Shown piece after piece: positions 42,878 to 51,935 of a stretch of DNA of 64,000 bases. How positions within the stretch are numbered: the first letter of the stretch is position 1; each line of letters starts with the position of its first letter. Made by a program: the position numbers and the translations under genes. The notes below the pieces were generated by a model. The model had not been told where the DNA came from. It ran no database searches and was given only the letters and a program-made list of their open reading frames with translations. The stretch comes from JBEKTY01 sp049515555 (GTDB lineage Bacteria > Planctomycetota > Planctomycetia > Pirellulales > Thermoguttaceae), in the NCBI GenBank assembly GCA_049515555.1, contig JBEKTY010000056.1, forward strand, positions 8,778-72,777, in the 5' to 3' direction.

Positions 42878-43666
42878 ATGCGGAAAGTAGCCATGATGCA
42901 GCCCACCTGCATGCCGTGGCAGGGCTACTTCGCCTTGATTTACGCCTGCGATTGTTTCGTTTTCGGCGATGATTACCAATTCTCCGCCGGCAGTTATCAC
43001 CAACGGAACCGTTTGTTCCGCAACACGGGTGAAGTAGTCTGGATGACCATCCCCGTTCAGAAGAAGCACTCGCGCGGCCTGCCCTTGAACCAGGCGCGGA
43101 TCTGCGACGATCCTCCCTGGCGGGAAAAAACGTGGAAACAGGTCCGTCACAACTACGCCACGGCCCCGTTCTTCGAGCAGCTTGGCCCCCTTCTGCGGCA
43201 GTGGATCCTCACGCCCGAGGAGTCGCTGGCGGCCCACAACATCGCCTTCATTCGCCTCGCGTGCGAGTTGATGGGCATCCGGCGGGAATTTCGCCTGAGC
43301 TCCCGGCATCCCTCGGGCCTGTCGCGCTCGCAGCGGGTCGTCGATCTGATCCGTTGGTGCGCGGCCGACGTCTATCTCTGCGCCCGGGGCTCCTTCGGTT
43401 ACATGCAGGCCGACGGCGTCTTTCCCGCGCCGGGGATCGATGTCCGCTTCCAGGATTTTCAGCCGCAGCCCTATCCCCAGGTCGGCGCGCGGGGGACCTT
43501 CGTTCCTTTTCTGTCCGTTTTGGACGCCTTGTGCAACGTCGGCCCCCAGGCGACGCGGGAACTGCTCGCCGCCGGGACCGCCGCCTGGCGGACGTGGGAC
43601 GAAATGCTCGCCGCCGACGGCAGCGGCGGCTTCGAGAAGGACGAGCCTTGCCAGGAGAACGCATGA
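42878..43666 (+). CDS. WbqC-family protein, in the pseH position
   Basis: 262 residues. QPTCMPWQGYFALIYACDCFVFGDDYQF at the N-terminus and RNTGEVVWMTIPVQK, QARICDDPPWREKTWKQVRHNY are characteristic of WbqC proteins (PF08889), found in O-antigen and capsule loci but of unproven chemistry. No PseH-type GNAT acetyltransferase lies in the set, and this gene occupies the usual pseH place, overlapping pseI by ATGA. It may therefore carry or assist N-acylation of the 4-amino sugar; that is inference. Confidence 0.82.
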   Translation: MRKVAMMQPTCMPWQGYFALIYACDCFVFGDDYQFSAGSYHQRNRLFRNTGEVVWMTIPVQKKHSRGLPLNQARICDDPPWREKTWKQVRHNYATAPFFEQLGPLLRQWILTPEESLAAHNIAFIRLACELMGIRREFRLSSRHPSGLSRSQRVVDLIRWCAADVYLCARGSFGYMQADGVFPAPGIDVRFQDFQPQPYPQVGARGTFVPFLSVLDALCNVGPQATRELLAAGTAAWRTWDEMLAADGSGGFEKDEPCQENA

Positions 43667-44721
43667 ACGCCTCGCCCACGATCACCATCGCCGGCCGACG
43701 CATCGCTGGCGGATCGCCCGCTTACGTCATCGCCGAGATGTCGGGCAACCACAACCAGAGTTTCGACCGCGCCGTGGAGATCGTCCGCGCCGCTAAGGCC
43801 GCCGGCGCCGATGCGGTCAAGCTGCAAACCTACACCGCCGACAGCCTCACCTTCGACGGCCACCAGCCGTGCTTCCGCGTCGTCGAAGGAACGCTGTGGT
43901 CCGGCCAGACGCTCCACGACCTGTACCGGCAGGCGCAAACCCCTTGGGAGTGGCAGCCGAAGCTGAAGCAAGTCGCCGACGAGTTGGGACTGGCGTGTTT
44001 CTCCTCGCCCTTCGACCCGCAGGCCGTCGACTTCCTGGAGGCGATGCACGTTCCAGCCTACAAGGTGGCTTCGTTCGAGCTGGTCGATCTGCCGCTGATC
44101 GCCCGGATGGCGCGAACGGGAAAGCCGATCATCATGTCGACCGGAATGGCCACGCTGGGCGAAATCGACGAGGCGGTGCGGGCGGCGCGCCAGGCGGGGG
44201 CCCGCCACATCGCGCTCTTGAAGTGCACCAGCGCCTATCCCGCTCCGCCGGAAGAGATGAACCTGCGGACGATCCCGCACCTGGCCCAAGCCTTTGAAGT
44301 GCCGGCCGGACTGTCGGACCACTCGATGGGCATCGCCGTGCCCGTGGCGGCGGTGACCTTGGGCGCCTCGATCATCGAAAAACACCTGACGCTCGCCCGC
44401 CGCGACGGCGGACCGGACAGCGCCTTTTCGCTGGAGCCGCCCGAGTTCAAAGCGATGGTCGACGAGATCCGCGCGGCGGAGCGGGCCCTCGGCCAGGTGC
44501 GGTACGAAGTCACCGCTCGGGAGGCCCTCGGCCGTGCCTACCGCCGCTCGCTGTTCCTGGTGAAGGACATTCGTGCGGGCGAGGCGTTCACGCCGGAGAA
44601 TGTGCGAAGCATACGCCCGGCCGACGGCCTGCCGCCCAAGTACTTGCGACAGGTGCTGGGCCGCCGCGCCGCGCAGAACCTCGAGGCCGGCACGCCGCTC
44701 CGCTGGGAGCACCTGGCTTAG
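43663..44721 (+). CDS. pseI: Pseudaminic acid synthase
   Basis: 352 residues. Condenses the PseG product with phosphoenolpyruvate to the nine-carbon acid. An NeuB-type TIM barrel (YVIAEMSGNHNQSFDRAVEIV, AVKLQTYTADSLTFDG, CFSSPFDPQAVDFLE, IMSTGMATLGEIDEAVRA, LKCTSAYPAPPEEMNLRTI, LSDHSMGIAVPVAAV, IIEKHLTLARRDGGPDSAFS) is followed by a C-terminal SAF antifreeze-like domain from about residue 285 (LFLVKDIRAGEAFTPENVRSIRP). The set PseB-C-G-I favours pseudaminic over legionaminic acid, but the exact N-acyl groups are unknown. Confidence 0.92.
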   Translation: MNASPTITIAGRRIAGGSPAYVIAEMSGNHNQSFDRAVEIVRAAKAAGADAVKLQTYTADSLTFDGHQPCFRVVEGTLWSGQTLHDLYRQAQTPWEWQPKLKQVADELGLACFSSPFDPQAVDFLEAMHVPAYKVASFELVDLPLIARMARTGKPIIMSTGMATLGEIDEAVRAARQAGARHIALLKCTSAYPAPPEEMNLRTIPHLAQAFEVPAGLSDHSMGIAVPVAAVTLGASIIEKHLTLARRDGGPDSAFSLEPPEFKAMVDEIRAAERALGQVRYEVTAREALGRAYRRSLFLVKDIRAGEAFTPENVRSIRPADGLPPKYLRQVLGRRAAQNLEAGTPLRWEHLA

Positions 44722-44749
44722 CGGCACAGAGGCATAAACAATCGCCACC

Positions 44750-46090
44750 ATGTCCGACGAAGCCATTACCGCTCAGCGGGGCGCGGCGCCCGGCCGGCCT
44801 TCCATGCTCTTTCTCATCGGGGCCTTGGCCGGCGGCAACGTCGTGTCCTCCGCCCTGCGCATGGCGGGCGGCCTGCTTCAGGCGCGATGCGTGCTTCCCG
44901 AGGTGCTCGGACTGTTCGGCGGCCTGGGCCTGGTGTTGGGATACACGCGCTTCCTGCAATTGGGCATCCTCAACGGCCTGAACCGCGAGCTGCCCTATTT
45001 CTTCGGAAAAGGCGACTACGAGCACGTCAAGGAGCTGGCCGCCGCGGCACAGGCCTGGGCCGTGGCCCTGGGCGCACTCGTGGCCCTCGCCTTGCTGGCC
45101 GTCGCAACCTGGTATCTGCTCCGGGGCGAACCCTGGCTGGCGGCCGGCTGGGCCACGCAGGCCGTGCTGGCCTTCATCTTCTTCTACGGCGCCATGTATC
45201 TCCAGGCCACCTATCGCACGACCCACGACTTCGCCCGCCTGTCGCTGGTCAACGTCCTGCAAAACGCCGTGGCACTGCTGTTGGTGGCCCTGGTGGCCCT
45301 GCTGGGCTTTTACGGCTTGTGCCTGCGGGCGGTGCTTTCGGGCCTGGCCGGCCTGGCCTTGTTCTACTACTGGCGACCCGTGCACGTCGGCCTGCAATGG
45401 AGCTTCGGCCGACTCCGGCACCTGCTCATCATCGGCCTGCCGATCTTCGGCGTGGGCGAGTTGACGATGTTTTGGACGACCCTGGAAGCCACCCTGGTCC
45501 TCGACCTCCTGGGAAAGCGCGACATGGGACTCTACCAGATGGTCGTCGTGGCCGGTACCACGCTGGAGTTGTTGCCCATGGCCGTGAGCCAGGTCATTTA
45601 CCCGCGCATGGCCCAAGAGTATGGCCAGACGGGACGCCTGGGGGGCCTGTTGCGGATGGCCGTCAAGCCGATGCTGTTGACCTTTGTGGGCATGGCGCCG
45701 TTGGCCGTGCTCGGCTGGTGGCTGGCCCGGCCCTTGACCCAACTGCTGCTGCCGAATTACCTGGACGCCGTGCCCGCCATGCAGTGGGCCCTCTTGCCGC
45801 CGCTGCTGACCAGCCTGTTTCCCATTCACAACGTCTACAACGTCGTTCGCCGTCAAGATCTGTACACGGTGGCGACGCTACTGGGCATGGGCAGCTATTT
45901 TCTCAGCCTCGCCTGGCGGTTCCAACACGGCGCCGTGCTGAGCGCTTTCCCGCAGGCCATGCTCATCGGTCGCGGCGTGCACCTGGTGGCCTGCTACCTC
46001 TTGCTCGTGCTTTTGAGGAGCCGGAAGCGAAGGTCGGGGGCGCGGCCGCTGCGGCGGCGGCAGACCGCCGGGGGAGAAGCCGCGCCGTGA
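44750..46090 (+). CDS. Polysaccharide flippase (Wzx/MOP superfamily)
   Basis: 446 residues with about 12 hydrophobic segments (for example FLIGALAGGNVVSSALRMAGG, AWAVALGALVALALLAVATW and AVALLLVALVALLGFYGLCLRAV). The fold is that of oligosaccharide flippases of the MviN/MATE-like MOP family, which move lipid-linked units across the inner membrane. The last 25 residues are basic. It follows pseI by 28 bases and overlaps the next gene with GTGA. Confidence 0.86.
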   Translation: MSDEAITAQRGAAPGRPSMLFLIGALAGGNVVSSALRMAGGLLQARCVLPEVLGLFGGLGLVLGYTRFLQLGILNGLNRELPYFFGKGDYEHVKELAAAAQAWAVALGALVALALLAVATWYLLRGEPWLAAGWATQAVLAFIFFYGAMYLQATYRTTHDFARLSLVNVLQNAVALLLVALVALLGFYGLCLRAVLSGLAGLALFYYWRPVHVGLQWSFGRLRHLLIIGLPIFGVGELTMFWTTLEATLVLDLLGKRDMGLYQMVVVAGTTLELLPMAVSQVIYPRMAQEYGQTGRLGGLLRMAVKPMLLTFVGMAPLAVLGWWLARPLTQLLLPNYLDAVPAMQWALLPPLLTSLFPIHNVYNVVRRQDLYTVATLLGMGSYFLSLAWRFQHGAVLSAFPQAMLIGRGVHLVACYLLLVLLRSRKRRSGARPLRRRQTAGGEAAP

Positions 46091-47547
46091 TTCCAGCCGG
46101 CTTTTCGCCCGACGATTGCTACCGGGAAATCCAGGAGGAGCTGTCTACGCCCCGCTTCGCCGGCGTGCCCCTAGGCCCCACGCTCTCCGATGCCCTGGTG
46201 GCCGGCCTTTACAACTCGCCGGAGCAGTGGGTTGGCGGGTTCGCGCTGAGCGACGTGTTGCGGCGCTGGCGCTACCGCATCCGGCCGTATCGCGGGGCGG
46301 CTCCGCCCTTGATTCCCCAGCCCCGCATCTTCGTCACCTGGAGCACGGTTGGCGTTCGGAATCGGGCTCTGATGATGCCGGTGATCCAGCAGCTTGGACC
46401 GCAAACGAGTTATGTCATTGCGTGCGAGGCGGCCATGTTGTCCGGCCTTCCCCCGGGTTTTCAGGGCACGGGCTGGCGCGAGGCGATGTACTATGACGTC
46501 GCTGCCTGGCGCGCGGAACTGGCGCCACTCTGGCCGGCGCTGCGCGGCAAACTGCTCCGCCTGGCGGCCAGGTATCGCCTGAGCGCCAAGCTCCGCCGCC
46601 ACCTCCTGTTGAACCTGCTCTTGAGCAGCCAGTACGTCTGCGGGTGCCTCGAGTTGCTCGAGCGCGCTCGCCCGGCGGCAATCGTGGTCGATTACGATCG
46701 GCACCGGCTGTGGTCGGCGCTGATTCTTGCCGCGCGGCGGCAGGGGATTCCGACCTTTACACTGGTCCACGGAGTAGTCGGCGATCAGGCCCTCGGTTAC
46801 GCGCCGTTTCTGGCGGATCAGGCCTTCTGCTGGGGCGAGATCGATCGGGGGCGGCTGCTGGCCGCGGGCGTCGAGCCCTCCCGGCTGCTGATCACCGGCT
46901 GCCCTCGGCTGACGACCACCCTGTCGGCCACGCGCGAGCAGTCGCTGGCCAAGCTCGGCTGGGGCGGCGCGGAGCGCGTCGTTCTGCTGGCCACCGCGCC
47001 TTTCCCCAGGCCGCAACGCTTGCAGCTTGCCGAGTTGTTCTGTAGCACGGTGGAAGCGCTTTCCGGCGTGGTGGGCGTGGTGCGGCTGCACGCTTCGGAG
47101 CAGCTCGACGCCTATCGGCCCGTCGTCCGCCGGCACCCGGCGGTTCGTTTCCTGCCCAACGGCGCCTGGACGGTCGACGAAGCCATCGCCGCCGCCGACG
47201 TGGTGGTGGTCCATAGCAGCGGATTCGGCAGCGATGCCCTGACGAAGGGGCGTCCGGTGATCGTGCTGGACGCGATCGACGTTCCGCTGGGCCACGGCGC
47301 GGACCTGCACCGGCTGGCCCATTGCCCGAAACCGTGCTCCAGCGGCGAGCTGGCCGCGGCCATCCGGTCGCTGGTGTTCGACGAGGCGGCGCGGCGGCAG
47401 GCGCTCGAGGCGGCGGCCCGCTTCGCCCGCATGTTCTGTGCGGCGGCGGGGCAGCAGGCGGCGGCGAACATCGTCCGCGCGGTGCTGGCCGGTGCGGTGC
47501 CGGACGGTTGCTCGGTCCCCTCTCCCTCCGGGAGAGGGTTAGGGTAA
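46087..47547 (+). CDS. Putative GT-B glycosyltransferase of the polysaccharide locus
   Basis: 486 residues, GTG start overlapping the flippase stop. The C-terminal two thirds look like a GT-B fold of the CDP-glycerol/capsular-transferase kind: AIVVDYDRHRLWSALILAARRQ, FTLVHGVVGDQALGYAPF (HG motif), LLITGCPRL, and DVVVVHSSGFGSDALTKGRPVIV near the end, a typical nucleotide-sugar loop. Its place next to the pse genes makes it a candidate transferase of the nonulosonic acid, but the sequence alone does not show that. The last ten residues (PSPSGRGLG) and stop come from a CCCTCTCCC REP. Confidence 0.6.
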   Translation: MIPAGFSPDDCYREIQEELSTPRFAGVPLGPTLSDALVAGLYNSPEQWVGGFALSDVLRRWRYRIRPYRGAAPPLIPQPRIFVTWSTVGVRNRALMMPVIQQLGPQTSYVIACEAAMLSGLPPGFQGTGWREAMYYDVAAWRAELAPLWPALRGKLLRLAARYRLSAKLRRHLLLNLLLSSQYVCGCLELLERARPAAIVVDYDRHRLWSALILAARRQGIPTFTLVHGVVGDQALGYAPFLADQAFCWGEIDRGRLLAAGVEPSRLLITGCPRLTTTLSATREQSLAKLGWGGAERVVLLATAPFPRPQRLQLAELFCSTVEALSGVVGVVRLHASEQLDAYRPVVRRHPAVRFLPNGAWTVDEAIAAADVVVVHSSGFGSDALTKGRPVIVLDAIDVPLGHGADLHRLAHCPKPCSSGELAAAIRSLVFDEAARRQALEAAARFARMFCAAAGQQAAANIVRAVLAGAVPDGCSVPSPSGRGLG

Positions 47548-47549
47548 GG
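47515..47549. repeat. CCCTCTCCCTCCGGGAGAGGG REP, single copy
   Basis: GTCCCCTCTCCCTCCGGGAG then AGGGTTAGGGTAAGGG overlaps the 3' end of the GT-B gene and supplies its stop TAA. Confidence 0.8.
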
Positions 47550-47597
47550 GAAATGGCGCTAAGGAGCGGGCGAAAAATAATTTCCGCATTTCCCGTA

Positions 47598-47645
47598 CTC
47601 CTCTCGCTCCGCGAGAGGAGGGCATCACGCGGAGCGTGATGAGTA
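47598..47645. repeat. TCCTCTCGCTCCGCGAGAGG inverted repeat, copy 2
   Basis: GTACTCCTCTCGCTCCGCG and CGCGGAGCGTGATGAGTAC face each other 38 bases before the RmlC-like gene, related to 38465-38523. Confidence 0.6.
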
Positions 47646-47682
47646 CGGAAGCTATTTGTCGGCCCATAGTAAGGCAGTGAAC

Positions 47683-48321
47683 ATGAAGATCCTGGACATC
47701 AAAGCGCTGGCCTTTCCGGAGATCAAAGTGCTGCGTTTCGCCCGCTTCGCCGACCAGCGCGGTTACTTCACGGAACCCTACCGCCGCTCGGACTTCCAGA
47801 CCCATCCCCAGGCCGAGTGCTTGCGCGGGCTGGCCTTCCCGCAGATGAACGAGAGTTGGTCCCGCAGCGGGGTCATCCGCGGGCTGCATTGCCAGTGGAA
47901 CCCGTACATGGGCAAGCTGGTCCGCACGATCGCCGGGCACATGTGCGACCTGCTGCTGGATATCCGCAAGGGCTCGCCCACGCTGGGCAAGATCATTGCC
48001 TACGACATGCCCGCCGCCGCCGAGGGCGGCTGGTGCCAGTGGATCTGGGTGCCGCCGGGGTTCGCCCACGGCAACTTCTTCACCGAGCCCAGCTACATCG
48101 AGTATTTCTGCACGAGCGAGTACAGTCCGGGGTGCGAGGCGGGTATCTGCCCCCTGACCGACGACCTGGACTGGTCGTTGTGTGATCCGCGGTTGCGGAC
48201 GCGTTTTCAGGCCGTTGCCGCCGGCTCGCCCATCCTCTCGGACAAGGATCGACAAGGGCTGAGCCTGGCGGCCTGGCTGGCCGACCCGCGATCGGAAAAT
48301 TTCGTGTACGGCAAGTGCTGA
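47683..48321 (+). CDS. dTDP-4-dehydrorhamnose 3,5-epimerase-like protein (RmlC family)
   Basis: 212 residues from the ATG at 47683. A cupin of the RmlC family: GVIRGLHCQWNPYMGKLVRTIAG carries the catalytic His, DLLLDIRKGSPTLGKI and WVPPGFAHGNFF also match. RmlC epimerises C3 and C5 of a 4-keto-6-deoxy sugar; close relatives act on other NDP-4-keto sugars, so the substrate here is not certain. No rmlA, B or D gene is in the window. Confidence 0.82.
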   Translation: MKILDIKALAFPEIKVLRFARFADQRGYFTEPYRRSDFQTHPQAECLRGLAFPQMNESWSRSGVIRGLHCQWNPYMGKLVRTIAGHMCDLLLDIRKGSPTLGKIIAYDMPAAAEGGWCQWIWVPPGFAHGNFFTEPSYIEYFCTSEYSPGCEAGICPLTDDLDWSLCDPRLRTRFQAVAAGSPILSDKDRQGLSLAAWLADPRSENFVYGKC

Positions 48322-48437
48322 ATCACAATCGAACGTTCCAGAATGCCGGCAGAAGGGCGCCGCCGGGAGGCAAGGCGCGGAGTTGACAGGCCGCTCCGCC
48401 GGGCAGGGCTCCGCTTCGACTCGCGCGGGAGTTTCTC

Positions 48438-49469
48438 ATGCAGAACGGTTCCCACCGCATTGACTACTCGGTTGCGATCCCCGCCTACGGCGATCCCCGC
48501 CTGTTGGCCGACACGCTGCGGCATGCGCTGGCCCAGCGGCGGCCGGAAGACATGAAGTGGGAAATCCTCGTCAACGATGATGGTTCCGAGCCGCCCCTGG
48601 AAGCCGTCCTTGGGGAGTTCCGCGGTCGGGTGCGTTTCGAGCGGAACGCACAGCGGCAAGGCTGGCCGGAGAATTGGAACAAGACGCTGGAAAAAGCCCG
48701 CGGCACCTGGGTCCACATGCTTCACTCGGACGACCTGGTGCACGAGGGTTTCGCCACGAAAATGTGGGAATTGATCCGGAAGTATCCGCAGGCAGCGTAC
48801 CTCCACTCGAAGTGCGCGTCTCGCGTGCTGAAACAGCCGGCTTTCGGCCGCTTGTACAGTCGGTTGCGCAGCGGGGGCCAAAGCAAGGACGCGGAGGAAG
48901 CGGCGCGGGTCTACCGGAAGGGCGTGGAGGCCGCCCGCCACGCGTTGAGCCAGGGCGTACGGATCGTAACGATCGTGGTGCGTCGCGACGCGGCCATGTC
49001 GATCGCCGGATTCCGCAAGGAGCTCTGGAGCATGGCCGACGAGGAGTACGTCGTCCGCCTGGCCAATGTGGGCGACGTCGTTTATTGCCCCCAAGCCTTG
49101 TGTACCTATACGTATCATTCCGCGCAGTATTCCTTGTCCACCTGGCTGGAACCCGACTTCCTTCCCGATTATCTCCATGTCCACGAAGAGGGCCTCAAGG
49201 CTCTGGGGCCGGGGGCGAACGACGTGGACCGCGAGGCCATTCACTGGCGGGTAGCCTGCGTGGCTTGCGGCGTGGCCCGAGCACGGGCCCTGGCCGGCAA
49301 CTTGTCGTTGGCCCGGGAAACCCTCGACGATGCCGTGCGGCTTTCGCCCAAGATCGAGGAAACAACGCTGTTTCGCCACAGCAAACGCATCGTAAACAAC
49401 CGCGCGGTGCGGTTTCTTTATCGCTGCCTGATCGTGGGCGGCAAGCCCAAGAACGCAGGTGGCGCCTGA
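48438..49469 (+). CDS. Family 2 glycosyltransferase
   Basis: 343 residues. A GT-A fold with YSVAIPAYGDPRLLADTL at the start, EILVNDDGSE for the nucleotide and WVHMLHSDDLVHEGF, which has the DxD-like metal site (S-D-D). MADEEYVVRLANVGDVVYCPQALCTY supplies the later acidic motif. It adds one sugar of the repeat unit on the cytoplasmic face; donor and acceptor are unknown. No membrane segment. Confidence 0.82.
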   Translation: MQNGSHRIDYSVAIPAYGDPRLLADTLRHALAQRRPEDMKWEILVNDDGSEPPLEAVLGEFRGRVRFERNAQRQGWPENWNKTLEKARGTWVHMLHSDDLVHEGFATKMWELIRKYPQAAYLHSKCASRVLKQPAFGRLYSRLRSGGQSKDAEEAARVYRKGVEAARHALSQGVRIVTIVVRRDAAMSIAGFRKELWSMADEEYVVRLANVGDVVYCPQALCTYTYHSAQYSLSTWLEPDFLPDYLHVHEEGLKALGPGANDVDREAIHWRVACVACGVARARALAGNLSLARETLDDAVRLSPKIEETTLFRHSKRIVNNRAVRFLYRCLIVGGKPKNAGGA

Positions 49470-49643
49470 TTCCGCGCAATCCATCGTCGAGGAAAGAATG
49501 AATCCCTGCCAACTCCCGTACACGGCGTGCATAGTCGCGCCGCGTGGGCCGTTCGGTCGCCTGGACATGACGCCACGCCCGCAGCGGTTTGCACATCATG
49601 AACTGCTGGCAAACTCCGTCAGAAAACATGGGAGCAGTAGAAC

Positions 49644-50690
49644 ATGAAAATCCTCGTAAGCGGCTCGAGCGGCCTGATCGGCTCGGAAGTCGCCGGGCAC
49701 TTCGACGCCCTGGGCTGGGAGGTGCACGGCATCGACAACAACATGCGGGCCGACTTTTTCGGCCCCGCCGGCGATACCCGCTGGAACCAGCGGCGGCTGC
49801 AGGCGGCCTGCCGCAACTTCACGCATCACGAGCTGGACATCCGCGACCGCGCGCGGCTCCTGGAGCTGGTGGCTCAGTTGCGCCCGGAGGCCGTGGTGCA
49901 TGCGGCCGCCCAGCCCAGCCACGACCTGGCCGCCTCGCGCCCCTTCGACGACTTCGACGTCAACGCCGCGGGGACCCTCAACCTGCTGGAAGGCGTACGG
50001 CGATTCGTGCTCGATTCGCCCTTCGTCTACATGTCGACGAACAAGGTCTACGGCGATGCGCCCAACGAGCTGCCGCTGCGGGAGCTGGAAACCCGCTGGG
50101 AATACGCCCGCCCGCAAGACTACGGCGGCATCCGCGAGGACTTCCGCGTCGATCGCTCGAAGCATTCCATCTTCGGGGCCTCGAAGCTCGCCGCCGACGT
50201 GATGGTGCAGGAGTACGGCCGCTATTTCGGCATGCACACCTGTTGCCTCCGCGGCGGCTGCCTCACCGGGCCCAGCCACTCGGGCGTCGAGCTGCACGGG
50301 TTCCTCAGCTACCTGGTCAAGGTCAACGTGACCGGCGGCACGTACAAGGTGTTCGGCTACAAGGGCAAGCAGGTCCGCGACAACATCCACGCCCACGACG
50401 TGGCCTGCCTCATCCAGCGCTTCCTGGCCCAGCCGCGCTCGGGCGAGGTCTACAACCTCGGCGGCGGACGCGGCAACTCCTGCTCGATCCTCGAAGCCTT
50501 CGAGATCGTCCGCGCCGTCACGGGCCGGAAAATGCAGTTCGAATACCTGCCACAGAACCGCGAAGGCGATCACATCTGCTACATCTCCGACCTGTCAAAA
50601 CTGCAACAGCACTATCCGGGCTGGGGTATTACGCGCAGCCTGCAAAACATATTCGAAGAAACCGTGCGTGCTTGGCACGGCCGGCAGTGA
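49644..50690 (+). CDS. Extended SDR sugar epimerase, CDP-paratose 2-epimerase-like
   Basis: 348 residues. MKILVSGSSGLIGSEVAGHFD is the NAD site. VYMSTNKVYGDAPNELPLRE and LRGGCLTGPSHSGVELHGFLSYLVK resemble CDP-paratose/tyvelose 2-epimerase (RfbE) relatives. The active-site segment reads HSIFGASKLAAD, so the usual YxxxK Tyr is Phe177 (Lys181 present); either the subfamily uses another base or the enzyme is altered. The sugar it acts on is unknown. It follows the GT2 gene after 174 bases. Confidence 0.75.
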   Translation: MKILVSGSSGLIGSEVAGHFDALGWEVHGIDNNMRADFFGPAGDTRWNQRRLQAACRNFTHHELDIRDRARLLELVAQLRPEAVVHAAAQPSHDLAASRPFDDFDVNAAGTLNLLEGVRRFVLDSPFVYMSTNKVYGDAPNELPLRELETRWEYARPQDYGGIREDFRVDRSKHSIFGASKLAADVMVQEYGRYFGMHTCCLRGGCLTGPSHSGVELHGFLSYLVKVNVTGGTYKVFGYKGKQVRDNIHAHDVACLIQRFLAQPRSGEVYNLGGGRGNSCSILEAFEIVRAVTGRKMQFEYLPQNREGDHICYISDLSKLQQHYPGWGITRSLQNIFEETVRAWHGRQ

Positions 50691-50700
50691 TGATCGCTTT

Positions 50701-51915
50701 ATGAGCGGCAAGATCCTGTACTTGAGCCGGCACATCCCGCCCGACACGTCGGGCTCGGCCATCATCGCGCTCAACCTGGTGCAGCAGTTCTCGCGGGAGG
50801 AAATGATCGTGGCCGGCGAGAAGCCCTGCGGGAAGCCGGCGGTCGCCTGGAACGACCGCTGGCCCCAGGTGCTCTATATTCAGTCGCTCTATCCGTTCGC
50901 GCGGCGGGGGACCCGCTGGTGGCGATTGGCGCAGTTTCCGCGGACCCTCTGGCGGTGCATCCGCCTGGTGCGCCGGCAGGGCGTCGACCGGCTGCTGGTG
51001 GTCTTTCCGGGGGCGCTGTTCCTGCTGGCCGGTTATCTGACCGCCCGGCTTACCGGGGTGCGGCTGTGGGCCTATTTCCACAACACGTATGCCGAAGTGC
51101 AGCGCGATCATCGCCGCTTCCTGGCCCGCTGGCTGCAAGGGCGGGTCTTCCGGGCCGCCGAGCACGTGTTCGTGATGAGCCCGGGGATGTCGGAGCTGTA
51201 CGAGCGGCGCTATCCGGGCCTGGCGCAAAGCCCGCTCGTACACGCCTTCAACGAGCCGATTCCGGAGTTCCGGCCGCCGCCGGCCGTGGGCTCGCCCATG
51301 CGGCTGGTGTTCTGCGGCAACGTGAACGAAACGTGCGCCGACGCCCTGGTGCGGCTGGTGCGGGCGGTGGCCGGCCGCCCGGACACGCAGGTGTCGTTCC
51401 TCTCGCCCGATCGCGGGCCGCTGGCCCGGCTCGGGCTGCTGGGCGCGGGGGTCGGCTGCGAGACGATCTCGCGGGACCGGGTGCCGGCGCACTTGGCCCA
51501 GGCCGACGTGGTCCTCCTGCCCCACGGCCTGAGCGGCGAGCTGCCGGAGGAAGAGTTCCTCACGATCTTCCCCACCAAGACCGTGGAGTATTTGATCTGC
51601 GGGCGGCCGATCCTCGCGCACACCCGGGCCGGCGCGTACCTGACGCGGTTCCTCCGGGAGCACGACTGCGCGCTGGTCGTGGATCGTCCCGACCCGCAGG
51701 CCCTGGCCGACGCGGTCGAGCGCCTGCGGAGCGACGGCGAGTTGCGCGCCAGGCTGGTGCGCAACGCGCTTTGCGCCGCCCGGCAGTTTCAGGCCCCAAC
51801 GGTCGCCGCCGAGTTGCGGAAATGGCTGGATGCGCCGCCCGGGAGGGCAGCCGGCAAGCCTGCGGAGCGAACCTCGACAGTGCCAGGGCCTGGCGGCGCG
51901 GCCGCCGGACCGTGA
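50701..51915 (+). CDS. Group 1-type (GT4-like) glycosyltransferase
   Basis: 404 residues from the ATG at 50701. GT-B fold: ILYLSRHIPPDTSGSAIIALNLV at the acceptor end, LVFCGNVNETCADALVRLVRAV at the start of the C-terminal half, then ADVVLLPHGLSGELPEEEFLTIFPTKTVEYLICGRPI, which fits the nucleotide loop of GT4. It starts 10 bases after the SDR gene. Confidence 0.8.
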   Translation: MSGKILYLSRHIPPDTSGSAIIALNLVQQFSREEMIVAGEKPCGKPAVAWNDRWPQVLYIQSLYPFARRGTRWWRLAQFPRTLWRCIRLVRRQGVDRLLVVFPGALFLLAGYLTARLTGVRLWAYFHNTYAEVQRDHRRFLARWLQGRVFRAAEHVFVMSPGMSELYERRYPGLAQSPLVHAFNEPIPEFRPPPAVGSPMRLVFCGNVNETCADALVRLVRAVAGRPDTQVSFLSPDRGPLARLGLLGAGVGCETISRDRVPAHLAQADVVLLPHGLSGELPEEEFLTIFPTKTVEYLICGRPILAHTRAGAYLTRFLREHDCALVVDRPDPQALADAVERLRSDGELRARLVRNALCAARQFQAPTVAAELRKWLDAPPGRAAGKPAERTSTVPGPGGAAAGP

Positions 51916-51935
51916 TCCTCTGAAACACCAGTCAC

